A stretch of DNA of 64,000 nt from Zanthoxylum bungeanum. Lineage: Eukaryota > Streptophyta > Magnoliopsida > Sapindales > Rutaceae. The notes beneath the pieces were generated by a model. The model worked only from the letters and a program-made list of their open reading frames with translations. It ran no database searches and was not told where the DNA came from. The stretch spans positions 1-64,000 of the forward strand of contig SKCR01038117.1 in NCBI GenBank assembly GCA_019454045.1. Reading direction: 5' to 3'. Position 1 is the first letter of the stretch. Every line of letters starts with the position of its first letter. The position numbers and the translations under genes are program-made. Positions 48,658 through 61,108 of the stretch are shown in pieces.

Positions 48658-50042
48658 TGTTGGAGATTCTAAGCATCCCAAGATCAATAATCAAGCATGA
48701 ACATGTGTGAATACATTCAAGGAAGTCGCAGAATACTTACATCAAGCGGTTGAGCGATGCGGGAGACAACAAAACTTCACATTCTGCCCTGGGACTGCTC
48801 GGCAATGAGCTGAATTCCCTCATTGGTTTCGGCCTTCATCAACAAGAAAACAATCTCCAAGCTTCGTCATTTGATTCCCGGCTCATAGGTGGACTTCCCT
48901 ATCACCATCGCATGATCCCGGAGTGTGCTAGCACTCTTGATTTTGCCACAAAATCGCACTTGCTTCCCTTCTAATTTCGGTTTTGCCCAGCAGAAAATAA
49001 AACCAGAAAATGCCCCAAGAGGGGTTTGAGAGAGATGAAGAATTTTGGAGAAGAGAGAGATAAAATGTGTTAATTAATTTTGGTATTTGATTTCTAAAAC
49101 ATATACCAAAATTTTGGCTTTTGAAAAGTCAAACAATCAAAGCCATTAATGCCCACAACAACCACATCAATCAATCAATCCAATCAATTGTTACATCACT
49201 CAAAGTGACATGATTTGACGCTAGATGCGACTAACGATTTGACGCTTGATTTGCCTTGCGTGCCGCACTCAAACTCGAAATGCGAATGCACTCGCAAATA
49301 ATCTCGGGCTCAGGTTCGCTAATTCCAAATTAACGAATTTTCCGTGGCGACGCAATTAAATGATTACGCCTAGCGAAGTCACTATTCACGTCGCTAACGA
49401 ATTAATTATAAATTCATATGACTGGAGTGACACTTCCGTCTTGACATCACACCCAACACACTACGATTATCAATATACCCAGCATTGGCGTACACAAAAC
49501 CTGTTAAAGCCCTGGACGACCGCAACCAAAGTATATTGATTGTCGCAAGTATTAGCGGTGCAAGTCTCAGGTTAAGACCAAATACACCTACCCTGATTTC
49601 GGACTTCCATAGACACATAATCATACTACCAATGAAATTCCAAGGGGGTCTATCCAGAGCGAAGCTGTTTCCCATACCATCGGTGAAACACAACCTCCTA
49701 TTACACTTGCATTAGTATCCTATACCCAAATATATGAGAACTATGCCGTTGTGCCCTCACAACGCGCACAAGTGTAATACTAGTCTTTTACGCATTCATC
49801 AATGTCCAATCTCGATAATGCTCTGACTAGGGATATTTAATGATTTATCATTCGTGGATTGATACTGTCTCATATCATTCTCAATCCAGGAACAAATCAC
49901 AGGGACCTCCTATCATTTTTATATATCTAGGTGATCTAATCACAAATGATAAGAGTACAATCTCCTTTGTCACATAGTTAATTTGTATAATAACACCATG
50001 ATCTGTACAAATAGTGACGCTATGGGTCATAATTGTCCAACA
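48658..50042 (-). repeat. E3 5' LTR with a ~640-bp internal deletion
   Basis: 1385 bp against 2025 bp in the other LTR. The join at 49411-49414 goes from TAAATT straight to CATATGACTGG, removing the left-LTR equivalent of about 41649-42283. One breakpoint falls inside a palindrome arm of the ladder, which is mostly lost. Confidence 0.9.
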
Positions 50043-50047
50043 CTTAC

Positions 50048-51027
50048 CTCTATCCATGTAAAAGCCCTTAATATGTCTATATCCTCGTTAAGAATTTGAA
50101 AAACGTAAAATTACGATCAGGTCCCTCAATTTATCCTAAATTACAATTTTACCCCTAAACTTCCTAAATTTCCATTTTAGACCCTAAAATTTTCTAACAT
50201 GTCCAAATAGTCCTAAAACTCTTAAATATTACTTATTAACCCCTGAAAAATCAGAAATTACAGTTTTACCCTATTAATTATGCAAATATACAATTATGTC
50301 CAAAACTTTCAATTTCTATCATTTACACCCCCAAAACGGTAATAATTACGTACCGAGCTCCAACGACCTCCAAATCTCACAACGAAAGAGCTCCTGGTCA
50401 GCACACAACTCAAGGATCATGGCGATGGTGGAGGTAGGGGCTGAAATATGGCGGTTATTGACAATCGGCTAAACATCAATAACAATCGTATTTTGCTCGT
50501 TCTCAACAACCGAAGGTCCGATTTGGGCAAATGAAGTGTCTAACTCACGTATGTCGACGAGGGGAAAAATCTGGTCCGGGAGGTGTCATACACTCGCGGC
50601 GGCGCGTGAAATGCTTGGTCACCGGCGCGTGGCCGGCGCGTGAGGGCTCGTCCGACGGTGGATCGGCGGCGGTCCGGTGGAAATAGATTCGTCTCGTCGA
50701 GGGGATTCTCCATATGTGGTCACTTGCCAGAAACAGAGATCGGACGACATCGAAAACTTCATTTCTCTCTCTGTCAATGTATTTTCTCTCTCTTCTGGAT
50801 AATTCCCTCTCATCCTCTCAGTTTCTCTCTCTAAAACTCCATGAAATTACTCTCAAAACTCTCTGGAATTACTCTCAAACTCCTCTGGAATTGTCGTCAC
50901 CTCACTCCTCACCCTCACCTCTAAACTTACAACTCAACACTTCTTGTATAACCATGAAATATGTGGTACCCTTAGCCAAAACATTCAAAGCTTGCAACTC
51001 TCTCTCTCTTTCTTCAATAGATACGAC
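50048..51027 (-). repeat. Gypsy T 5' LTR, distal part
   Basis: Continues the Gypsy T LTR after E3. It includes a short CpG-rich patch at about 50587-50700 and CT-rich tracts at 50760-50830. No gene is recognised. It is cut by E4 at 51028; the expected GGTATTACA end is not present. Confidence 0.65.
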
Positions 51028-52964
51028 TGTTGGAGAATTATGACCCATAGCGTCACTATTTGTAAAAGACATTGTGGTTTTTGTACAAATTAACTATGTG
51101 ACAATGGAAATTGCTATTTTATCGTTTTGTAATTAGATTACTTGAATATATAAATGATAAAAGTCCTTATGATTAGTTTCAGATTAATAAGATATGAGAC
51201 GATATCAATGCACAAAGGTTTAATCATTAAATATCCCTAGTCGTAGTATTATCGAGACTGGACATCGATAATGCGAAATAGACTAGTATTGCATTTGTGC
51301 ATGTTACGGAAGCGTAACAACATAGTTCTCATATATTTAAGTATTGGATACTTATGCAAGTGTGATAGGAGGTTGTGTTTGTCGATGGTACGGAAACAGC
51401 TTCGCTCTGGATAGACCCCTCAGAATCCCATTGGTAGTATGCCTGTGTGTCTTTGGGAATCCAAATCAGGGTAGATGTATTTGGTCTTAACTTGAGACTT
51501 GAATCGCTAATACTTGCGACAATTAATACGCTTTGGTTTTGGTCGTCCGGGACTTTAACAGGTTCTGTGTACGCCTCTTCCGGGTTTATTGAGAATCATA
51601 GTGTATTGGGTGTGATGTCAAGACGGAAGTATCACTTCAGTCATATGGAGATGATGATCACATAGGTATACAGAACTGGTTCTCTATCGGGATAATATGA
51701 CAAGGTCATGATTATCCAATTATAGAGACTAGTTGCTTGTGATCCGATATATGCTTCATACGAGGCATACACTATTCCAGCCCCAGGCCTTGCATGTGAC
51801 ATCAGATACTGGATCACAATATGCAATACTATGCATATTACGCCTGTTATAGATTATATATTCCTTAAAGAATATTTCTGGAGAATTGGGTGGGCACGAC
51901 GCTTTGCTAGAAGCCAACCATGTCTCATAAATCGGTAAGAACGTGGTACCGGGTACGCACGTGTTCGGATAGTCCGACAACCAGATTTACTGCCAACATA
52001 TCCAGGGATCTCATGGGTTGCTTCCCGAAGATTCATCGATGATGTATGACTCGAACAAAATTAATCTAGGATTAATTATAAGAGAGAAAATTAATATATG
52101 ATTAATTGCGGAAAGATTTTATCTGGGATAAAATTCAATTAATAAAGAGAGAACGATTAATTCGGAATTAATCGATAAAATAATATATTCAATATATTAA
52201 ATAAAATTAGATTTCATAACAGAATTAAAATTGGATTTTATTTCGGGCGAACGAATTAATTTAGAATTAATTCGCGAGCGACTTTAATAGTAATTTTGCT
52301 AGGCATAATTATTTAATTAAATTTGATTTAATTACGTCGCAACGGAAAATTCGTTAATTCAGAATTAACGAACCCGAGCCCAGAATGTGTTTGCGGGCCC
52401 ACTCAGATTTTGAATTAAAGTAGGGCCCCCAAGTCACATCACTAGTCAATCATTTGCCTTTTTGGTGATGGAAGTTAGTGATGACTTGTTGATGACTTGT
52501 TTCTTACACAATTGTTTTAATAATGATAGACTTGAGTGACATTTACCAAAAAAAAAGGATTTGGTATATGTCTATTATTTTTGGAAAATCAAATTCAATT
52601 CATTCACTTCTCTCTCTCTCATTTTGGGCGTGAACAAAGCCTCTCCCTCTCTTAATTCTTGGCTTGGCCGAGAGTTGCAAGAACAAAGGAAATAATTTGT
52701 TGCAAATTTTTCCAAGTGCTAGCACACATTAAATCATACAAATGTGATAGGGAAACATTCCCTAGAGTTTGGAATCTCAAACTTCAAGCTTGGAGCTTCA
52801 ACATACATCAAAGAGAGGAGCTTGGAGCAACTTCTCAAAGTGAAATTTTTGAACTCTACATCTACATCTAACCGAGCATTGTAAGTATTTTTCGCTAACT
52901 TCTTTGCGTATTCACACCTATTTTATGCTTATTAGATCTTGGGATTGATCTTAGAGACCCAACA
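51028..52964 (+). repeat. E4 5' LTR (1937 bp)
   Basis: TGTTGGAGAATT to ACCCAACA, more diverged than the E2/E3 LTRs. Micro-palindrome ladder at about 52060-52375 with centres such as TAG, TGG, CGG and CAG. Preceded by ACGAC. Confidence 0.92.
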
Positions 52965-52965
52965 A

Positions 52966-52978
52966 TGGTATCAGAGCC
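52966..52978 (+). other. E4 primer binding site
   Basis: TGGTATCAGAGCC one base after the LTR end. Confidence 0.9.
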
Positions 52979-53948
52979 TATTTAATCATGAAATTGAATT
53001 ATGGTTCTTAATCTTGAATTTGGGTATTTTTGATTTGAGCATGATTTAATCAAATTGTTTGTTTGAGTATGCTTAGATGATGTTAACTTAGAGTTATGCA
53101 TGATCAATTTTATGAAAAATTAATTGGATTAATTTTCCCCAAATCCATAGGCTTGGCCGAATGTAGAAGGTACCCTAAGCTCATGGTGATTTTAATTTTT
53201 AGACTATTGGATGAGTTTAAAATGAATGGATAAATTGATTTGTTATTTAATTGGATTAAAATCAAAATTAATGAAAAAAATCCTAAATTGCTGTGAGCAT
53301 TAGAGCATGTTAATGACTTGATTTTGTTTCAATAATGTTGGACATGTATTGAAAATAATAAAGCATGATTAATTATGTAAATTGGCATTTTGGAAATGTT
53401 AATTTAAATAATTAATTATGGCTATACACTTTAATTAATTAAATTGTGAAATTTGGAATATTAGAATTTAATTAATTTAGGCTTAATTTGGAATTGGGCT
53501 AAAATTATTGTATTTGGGCCTAATGGGTTTGGTTGGGCCAAGTTGGTTTAGGACAATTGGATTGGATCCAAATTGGGCCTAAACCATTCCATTAAGTTCA
53601 AATATAATAAATGGGCATTTTAAAATTTAATTGGGCCTAATGGGCCAAAATTAATTTTGTGGCAAAGGGTGATTCTTTATTGGGCTTTGGTTGCCAAAGT
53701 CCATGCCTTAAGAAATTATTTGAAAGCCCATTGGACTTTAATTAAATTGACATTGGATGTTAATTGGGCTTTGAGACCCATTAAGATTAGATTTAGAATC
53801 TAAATCGTAAAGGCACATTAAAAGTGTAATTATTTAATTTGGAATTAAATAAAGAATAGTATTGAATACAAATTAAATTGGATTTAAAATTGTAGTTCGA
53901 TATAATTCAAGAATTCGTACTTTGAGTACTTATTCTTAAACGAGTTGG

Positions 53949-55958
53949 TGATGAGTGGTAAATCTATCACTATTTCCCACTCATTTAACTTAATATTTTG
54001 TATAGTTTCTTGAGTTTTGTGAATATTTTGATGTGTTTTATGTTATTTTGTAGATAAATAAAGTTTCAGGACATTCTGGAGGTGATTTGGAGCAAAACAG
54101 TGAAAATTGGCAAAAAGGGCATTTTGGTAATTTGGGCACGTCGCGACGCCCAAACCCTTGGCGTCGCGACGCCTAACGTGCGCCGAGTGCTGCTAACGTG
54201 CGCCGGGTCCACAAGTCCGAATCTGAAAAGTTGACTTTGCTAACGTGCGTCGTGCCACGTGTCACCATCACAGCCAATCCGCTAACATGCACCGTGACAT
54301 GTGTCATCATCCTAAGATGCCGACAATCATCATCTACCCTAAAATGCACCTGCCACATGTCAACATCTCAGCGAATCATGCTAACGAACGCCTGGACACG
54401 TGTCTCCATCACATGTTGTCGACATCAATAATTCAACTGCCGACATAAGCGTGACACGTGTCATGATCTCGTGAAGCCAAAGCAATGCGTGTCAGTGATC
54501 AACGCGCATCGCGACGCCCAAACCCTTGGCGTCGCGACTCCCAGAGCCTACCGAGGCCTATAAATTCAGCTCGATGTTTCAGTTTTAGATGTACCATTCT
54601 CTCTAAATTCTCTGATGTAAATAAAGAGTTTTCTATCTAGTTTCTTTTAGTTTTTAGTTTTGTAATTAATTTTAATTACGTTTTGTAATAATAATAATTT
54701 ACTTTCTTTACTTTTTATAGTTTTTACTATTCACCATGAGGAGTTAACTTCCCCAGCTAGGGTGAAAGGTAATTCTTTTACTATTGCTATTTCGATTAAT
54801 CTCCCTTAAAAATAATATATTCACTATTTAAAATATTGACTTAAAAAGGATACCGCCATATTGGTCGGTTGGTAAATCATTTTAATCTGGTTTAAACCTG
54901 ACTAATCAAGGATACCGCTAGATTGTTCGGTTGGTAATTAAATTTTCTTACCGCCTATATGGCATGTTTATTTTGGTTCCGCCTTTATGGCTGGTTGGAC
55001 TTAATTTGACTTAATCAGGTTACCGCCTATATGGCTGGTTGGTAAAATAATCACAAGTTAATATATTATATTAAGGGAGATATCTAAATAGTAAATAGTA
55101 AAAGTTGATCCTTTTACTTTAGCATTTTATTTTATTTTATTTTCAGCTTTTACTTTATGTCTTTTACTTTTCAGCATTTTAACTTTATGTCTTTTACTTT
55201 TAAGTTTTTACTAGCCCTAGTTATGTGTTAGTTATCTGGGGTTGTAATGAATTCTAATATCACGGTTTATAAGGGGTTATTTTATAGTTTGGGTAATTTA
55301 AAGGTTTACTTATTAAGTCTTAAGCTTAATGCTTCTTGTTGTCTGATCACCAATAAGATTGATATGGTAAATCTAAAATGAACTAGACATAGGGATTTTA
55401 GGTTTTAGCCTTAGACTTAATAGCCCACGATCTTCCTTGAGGATAGATAACCCTTTAATAGATTTCCTTACAGGATAGACATATACTTGTCGGGCGGGGG
55501 TAGCCATAATTGGAACTTAAACTTAATGAATCCAGATAATTTGGTTGACATAGACATATGGTTCAATTGGGTTAAACTGGGTATTTGCGTCTGACCATCG
55601 ACAGAGGCTTTCGCATAATTTCGTGTTCCAGGTTAGTAAACCGATTTATTACACAAACATAAAATAATCACTTCATCTTTTAAAAGATATTAGAAAGATT
55701 CACAACCTAGATCTTTGAGTCTTTTGTTATTTTCCTTAGTATTTTCTTTTGTTTATTTTATTTATTTTAATTAAGGAAAACCACATTCAACCAACCAATC
55801 AAACAATCATTCTCTTCACCCTATAATTAGATACATGTAAATAAATAGTATCAATAATTAATAACAACAGTAGGAATTAAGTCCTCGTGGGATCAATAAT
55901 TTTATACTACTTGAACGATACGTGCGCTTGCGTTATACGTGTGTGTTTACGCCGGTCA
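53949..55958 (+). mobile_element. Element X copy 2, probable solo LTR (2010 bp)
   Basis: TGATGAGTGG...GCCGGTCA with perfect GTTGG duplications at 53944-53948 and 55959-55963. A TATA box (GCCTATAAAT, 54557-54566) and AATAAA downstream (about 54619) fit LTR promoter and poly(A) signals. Its U3 carries GC-rich hairpins and repeated GCTAACGTGC words absent from copy 1. Shared parts include the TACCGCCTATATGGC repeats near 54850-55040. Confidence 0.85.
54140..54538 (+). repeat. Paired GC-rich hairpins in the X copy 2 U3
   Basis: Stem GTCGCGACGCC at 54140-54150 pairs exactly with 54160-54170 around a 9-nt loop, CAAACCCTT. A second copy with one mismatch (ATCGCGACGCC) is at 54508-54538 with the same loop. 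Between them are several GCTAACGTGC and CACGTGTC words. Confidence 0.85.
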
Positions 55959-57171
55959 GTTGGACTCGCGCAAATCAAAACGTTGTTTGAATATTGGATG
56001 ATCACTTAATTCAAAGATTAATTAATTGGATTAGATTGATTGAATAACATGCTTTGTGTGAATACATGGATGTATTGTATGAATAATGTATATCGGATGG
56101 ATATTAGATATGTGAGAGCAATTTTGGAAATTGTTGTAATAAATTTAGAATTTATTAAATTGGACCTGCGTGTCCAGCATTTATCTCTCGATTCTATGTA
56201 ATTCTCTTCTCACCAATTCCCCTCAATGTAATGGGGTTTCTTTATTGTATTATGTAATTGGGTAGAAGTTAGAATAATGCTAGCCGGGGAGAGGAAAAAG
56301 AGTGATTTATTCTAGGAATAATTTGTGAGATATCCATCCGCATATCATTATTAATTTTATTTATCGCACCTTATTATGCTTTTAGAATGCATGCTTAAGG
56401 GTGTATGATGAGACCTAATCAAAGATAATAAATTGGTTGCCAATTTACGTGAAAAACCCTCAACAAATATTAAGCGTTTTCCTTCCATTGAGTGATTCAT
56501 TCTCAAGATCCAAGATTGGCATTGGTTTGTTGGCCAAAGTCAAGACCTTTGTCCATCGCGGATGTGTTTGAATCATGAAGGCTTTGTTCCATATCGCATG
56601 TCTTGGCCAAGTTGTGATTTGTTGGCCAAAGTCAAGATCACTTCTTGTTCATCGACATCGATTACGAAGCTTTCCAAAGTCAATGGGTCCCGCTTAACTG
56701 GAATCATTAAGCTTGTTGAGCCAAAGCCAAGGCTTAGTTGATTCAGAGGAAAAAGGTTAGGAAAATATATTGGATATATTGGCATATATATTGTATATAT
56801 ATTCGGACTTGGAGGTCCACCTACCGGATCTAGGAATTGGATGAGATCCAATTGATCTTAGAGATCTACCTAGTTAAATATCATACAGCTTGTTGGCCAA
56901 AGTCAAGGTTGTGTGTTATTTAACGGGATCCTAGCCCACTAGGAAACTAGGTTTCCCGAGTACTCAACAGAGGGTTGGAGGCTCGCCGAAAATTAGTGGG
57001 AGGCCAGTATTGAATTTGCAATTTCATTCAAATACTTGCCAATACGCGCTTTCAAATTATTTCGTCATTTTATATATTTAATTATTTGGACTAATATTCT
57101 ATTATTTTTCTTGTAACAGTTGGACTGTACCCAAAAATCGTTAATTGAATAGTTAGACTATTGCGATTAAG

Positions 57172-58060
57172 ATGACTGGAAAGATCGGGGTTAGAGACAT
57201 TATCATGTGCGAAAATGTCGTTAATGGTGTGAACTTTCCTGACTGGGATATGAATCTCAGGATTGTCCTGGGGACTGAGAGGATGCTCTATACGATAGAG
57301 AGACCTATCGGGCCTAAGCCCGAAAATTAGCAGCCGCTTGAGCTTGAGCTTTGGAAGACTCATAGCGATGACAACTCAACTGCTCAATCTGTCATGCTCG
57401 CTGCGATAACCCCTCAATTTCATCGCCAAAATAAGGGATTGTATCCCTATACTATGATGGCAAAATTGAAGGACCTTCATCGATCTAACCTTAGATCGCA
57501 AATGTATGAATTGCAGAAGAAGCTCTTTCACTCTCCAATGTCAGAGGGTACATCTGTTGAGCACCATGTGTCGCAGATGATTGCTGAAATTGAACAACTA
57601 GGTCAGCTAGGCATAACTTTTGAGGCTGAGACTTCTATAGATTTGATCTTGCAGTCTCTACCTGATAGCTGGAGTGGGTTCATCATGAACTACAATATGA
57701 TGAACCAAGACCATACTCTTGGAGAGTTGATGGCAATGCTGCGTGAAGCAGAAAAAGAGCTATTGAAGGGCAAAAAGTGCGAGGCACACTTCGCTTCAAC
57801 ATCTCAGTCTCTGAGGGCTTGGCCCAAGGCAACTGGAGGTGTAAAGAAGAAGAAGAAGAAGGGCAAGGCCAAATCGTCAAAGTCTTATGGGAAGGCAAAG
57901 GATAAATCCCAAGATGTATGCCTGTAGTGTGGCAAACGGGGTCACTGGAAGCGTGACTGCCGTGAGTACAAGGCACACATGAAGGAAATCAAAGCGGGCA
58001 AGGCACCGGCTTCAAGTATGTTTGTTATAGAAATAAACATGTCTACTTCTAGTTTTAAAG
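57172..58060 (+). pseudogene. E4 gag and start of protease
   Basis: ATG at 57172 (MTGKIGVRDIIM). The frame has stops at 57328 and at 57925, the latter inside the zinc knuckle, which otherwise reads VCL-stop-CGKRGHWKRDC. A lysine-rich run (VKKKKKKGKAK) precedes the knuckle. The UBN2-type gag core (LFHSPMSEGTSVEHHVSQM) is intact. The frame ends at a one-base loss near 58066, just before the protease. Confidence 0.87.
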
Positions 58061-61000
58061 TTAGATTTTTGATTCTGGTTGTGGTACTCATATATATACT
58101 GATGTGCATGATCTGCAGATTAGCATGAGACTGGCCTCATGAGAGATTGACCTCCGCGTTGGAAATGGGACTCGAGTCACCGTTTTGGCCGTTGGGACTT
58201 ATATTTTGGAACTACCCTCGTGGCATGTACTAAATCTTTCAGACTGTTATTATGTACCTAGTTTGACTAGGAATATTATATCTGTATCTTTATTAGCCCA
58301 ATGTGGGTATACTTTTGTATTTAGAAATACTGGGTGTTTTATATATAAAAATGATATGGAGATATGCAGTGCTGATGTGAATAATAGTCTTTATATTTTG
58401 AATATAAATCAATATCAAACATATAATGTAACAAACAAAAAGCTTAAATTAAGTAACAAATATGAAACTTATATGTGGCATTGTCGTATGGGACACATTA
58501 ACAAGACTCGCATATCCACACTTTCGAAGAGTGGGTACTTAGACGGATTTGATCCAAATTCATATGACGTCTGCGAATCTTGTTTATTAGGCAAAATGCC
58601 TAAAACACCTTTTAGCGATTAAGGTGTAAGTGCCACCGAACTGTTAACCCTCGTTCATAGTGACGTATGTAGGCCCATGTCTAGCCAGGCTAGAGGTGGA
58701 TATGAATACTTCGTAACCTTTACGGATGATGCATCGCGTTATGGTTATGTGTATCTTATGAGACACAAGTCGAAAACCTTTGAGAAACTCAAAGAGTTTC
58801 GACACGAAGTAGAAAAATAGACAGGCAATAGTATTAAAATATTACGGTCGGACCATGATGGATAATACTTGAGCAATGAGTTTCTTGATTACTTTAAAGA
58901 GTATGGTATTCTTTCACAGTGGACTCTTCCCGGAATACCGCAATTAAATGGTGTATCCGAACGGAGAAACCGAACTTTATTGGACATGGTAAGGTCTATG
59001 ATGAATCGCACAAAGCTACCTATTTCCTTCTGGGGATATGAATTGAACAGTGCAATACTTATTTTGAATAAGGTTCCATCAAAGTCTGTTCAAAAGACTC
59101 CATATGAAATATGGACAGGAAATAAACCGGGTTTCTCATTCCTGAAGATTTGGGGTTGCTGGGCATACGTTAAATGTTTGGATGGTACCAAACTTGAACC
59201 CAAATCGGATAAGTGTCTATTTGTAGGTTATCCTAGGGAAACCAAAGTATTTGTTGCTATACATGTAATTTTCCTTGAGAATGAATTCCTAAATGTAGTG
59301 GTTAGTGGGAGGAAAGTAGAACTCGATGAAAGTCGGAGTGATACTATTCCTGACACAGAATCCTTAACGAAACATCAACAGTTCATTAGGGATGAGACTG
59401 TACCACAATCTTCGAATACACAAGAACCGCGTAGGTTGGAGAGAGTCAGAAAATAACCTGAGAGGTATGGGTTTCTAATCTCACCTCATGTGGATATTAA
59501 TCTTTTTGAGGAAGACGAACCGGCTACGTATGAGGAAGCGATACAAGGTATCGACTCCGATTTATGGCAAGATGTCATGAAGTCCGAAATGGATTCCATG
59601 TACACCAACCAAGTTTGGACACTGGTTGATGCACCAGAAGGCGTAAAGCCTATTGGTTGTAAATGGGTCTTCAAGAAGAAGACCGGCATGGATGGCAACA
59701 TACAAACGTATAAAGCTAGGCTTGTAGTGAAAGGGTATCGTCAACGACATGGTGTCGATTACGACGAAACTTTTTCACTTGTTGCCATGATTAAATCCAT
59801 TCGGATAATGCTTGCTATTGCTGCATATTTCGATTACGAAATATGGCAGATGGACGTCAAAACCGCTTTCCTTAACGGAAACCTTTTGGAGGATTTTTAT
59901 ATGCAACAGCCTGACGATTTTTTTGTACCTAAACATGCAGACAAGGTTTGCAAGTTAAATCGATCCATTTATGGATTAAAGCAAGCATCTCGTTCTTGGA
60001 ACTAACGTTTTGATGCGATCATAAAATAATATGATTTCGTGCAAAACGAGGATGATCCTTGTGTATATAAGTAGGTTAGTGGGAGTGCACTGACATTCAT
60101 TGTCCTTTACGTTGATGATGTATTGCTTATTGGCAATGACATTCCCATGCTACAATCGGTGAAAGCTTGGCTTTCATTAAAATTCTCCATGAAGGATCTG
60201 GGAGAAGCAGCCTTTATTCTGGGAATAAAGATCTACCGGGATAGATCTAGAAAGCTGCTTGGACTCTCCCAGAGCACGTACATTGAAAAAGTGTTGAAGA
60301 GATTCAACATGGATCAGTCCAAGAGGGGACTGTTTCCAGTGTCGTATGGCGTCACTCTATCTAAGGACATGTGTCCTAAAACTCAAGATGAGAGAGACAA
60401 CATGAGTCGGATCCCGTTTGCCTCGGCAGTCGGATCGATCATGTATGCCATGATATGTACGCGACCTGATGTCTCGTATGCTTTGAGCATGTGTAGTCGC
60501 TATCAGGCCGATCCAGGTGATGGTCACTGGATGGCTGTTAAGAATATCCTTAAATATCTTAGACAAACTAAGGATGCTTTCTTAATATATGGAGATGGAG
60601 AACTTGAGGTAACTGGGTATACCGATGCAAGTTTCTAAACCGATAAAGATGACCGTAAGTCGCAATCCGGGTACATATTTTGTTTGAACAACAGAGCAGT
60701 AAGCTGGAAATCTTCCAAGCAAGAGACTGTTGTCGATTCAACAACAGAAGCGGAATACATTGCTGCAGCTGAAGCAGCAAAAGAGGCAGTTTGGATCCGT
60801 AAATTCCTAATTGGATTAGGAGTAGTTCCGTTAGCAGCTGAGCCCGTTTAATTGTATTGTGACAATAACGGGGCTATGGCACAGGCTAAGGAACCGCGGT
60901 CTCATCAATGATCCAAGCATGTTCTTCGACGTTTCCATCTGATTCATGAGATCATTCATCGTGGCGATGTGAAGATCGAGAAGGTCGTATCAGATGACAA

Positions 61001-61094
61001 CATTGCAGATCCGCTGACGAAAGCTATTCCTCAGCAAAAGTTTGAGCGGCATGTACATAGTTCAAGTGTTAGATACTTGAGTGAGTGGCTATAG
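58061..61094 (+). pseudogene. E4 pol: protease, integrase, RT, RNase H in one frame
   Basis: After the shift, one frame runs to TAG at 61092. The protease keeps DSGCGTH near 58071. Integrase keeps its zinc finger (WHCRMGHIN) and catalytic Asp 58662, Asp 58851 and Glu 58959, with 35 residues between the last two. RT keeps YVDD at 60108-60119; RNase H keeps TEAEY. Point stops include 58620, 58818, 58863, 59454 and 60003, several of them CAA or CAG changed to TAA or TAG. Twelve codons near 59250 (GYYFYNPQENK region in E1) are missing in frame. Confidence 0.9.
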
Positions 61095-61097
61095 GCC

Positions 61098-61108
61098 AAG
61101 TGAGAGAT
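61098..61108 (+). other. E4 polypurine tract
   Basis: AAGTGAGAGAT directly before the 3' LTR start TGTTGGACAA; the family form is AAGTGGGAGAT. Confidence 0.82.

Larger units (their letters stand above)
40881..50042 (-). mobile_element. Copia element E3, complete with target duplication
   Basis: The only Copia element here with both LTRs ending correctly and a perfect duplication, CTTAC at 40876-40880 and 50043-50047. The left (3') LTR is 40881-42905 and the right (5') LTR 48658-50042. gag-pol is decayed and shares lesions with E2. It inserted into the 5' LTR of Gypsy T. Confidence 0.95.
36605..51027 (-). mobile_element. Gypsy element T (chromovirus, Tekay/Del-like), split by Copia E3
   Basis: Minus-strand element with an LTR remnant, chromodomain integrase, gag N-terminus, a PBS-like GATTTGGTATCGAAGC and a 5' LTR starting (plus) TGTCACGACC at 39928. 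Copia E3 lies inside this LTR with matching CTTAC on both sides, so the LTR continues at 50048. Its far end is cut by E4 at 51027. Protease, RT and RNase H are not recognisable; a foreign plus-strand ORF occupies that interval. Confidence 0.8.
52979..57171 (+). other. E4 5' leader, interrupted by element X
   Basis: Leader 52979-53948 and 55959-57171, with X between. Three leader motifs lie at 56526, 56618 and 56889. The GGATCCTAGCCCACTAGG block is at about 56927-56944. It has a single copy of the block that E2 carries twice. Confidence 0.8.

Noticed and set aside
50640..51043. Plus frames of 64 and 109 codons in the CpG-rich patch
   Set aside because: They lie in the Gypsy T LTR, are serine/leucine-rich from CT tracts, and overlap an antisense frame; no gene signature.
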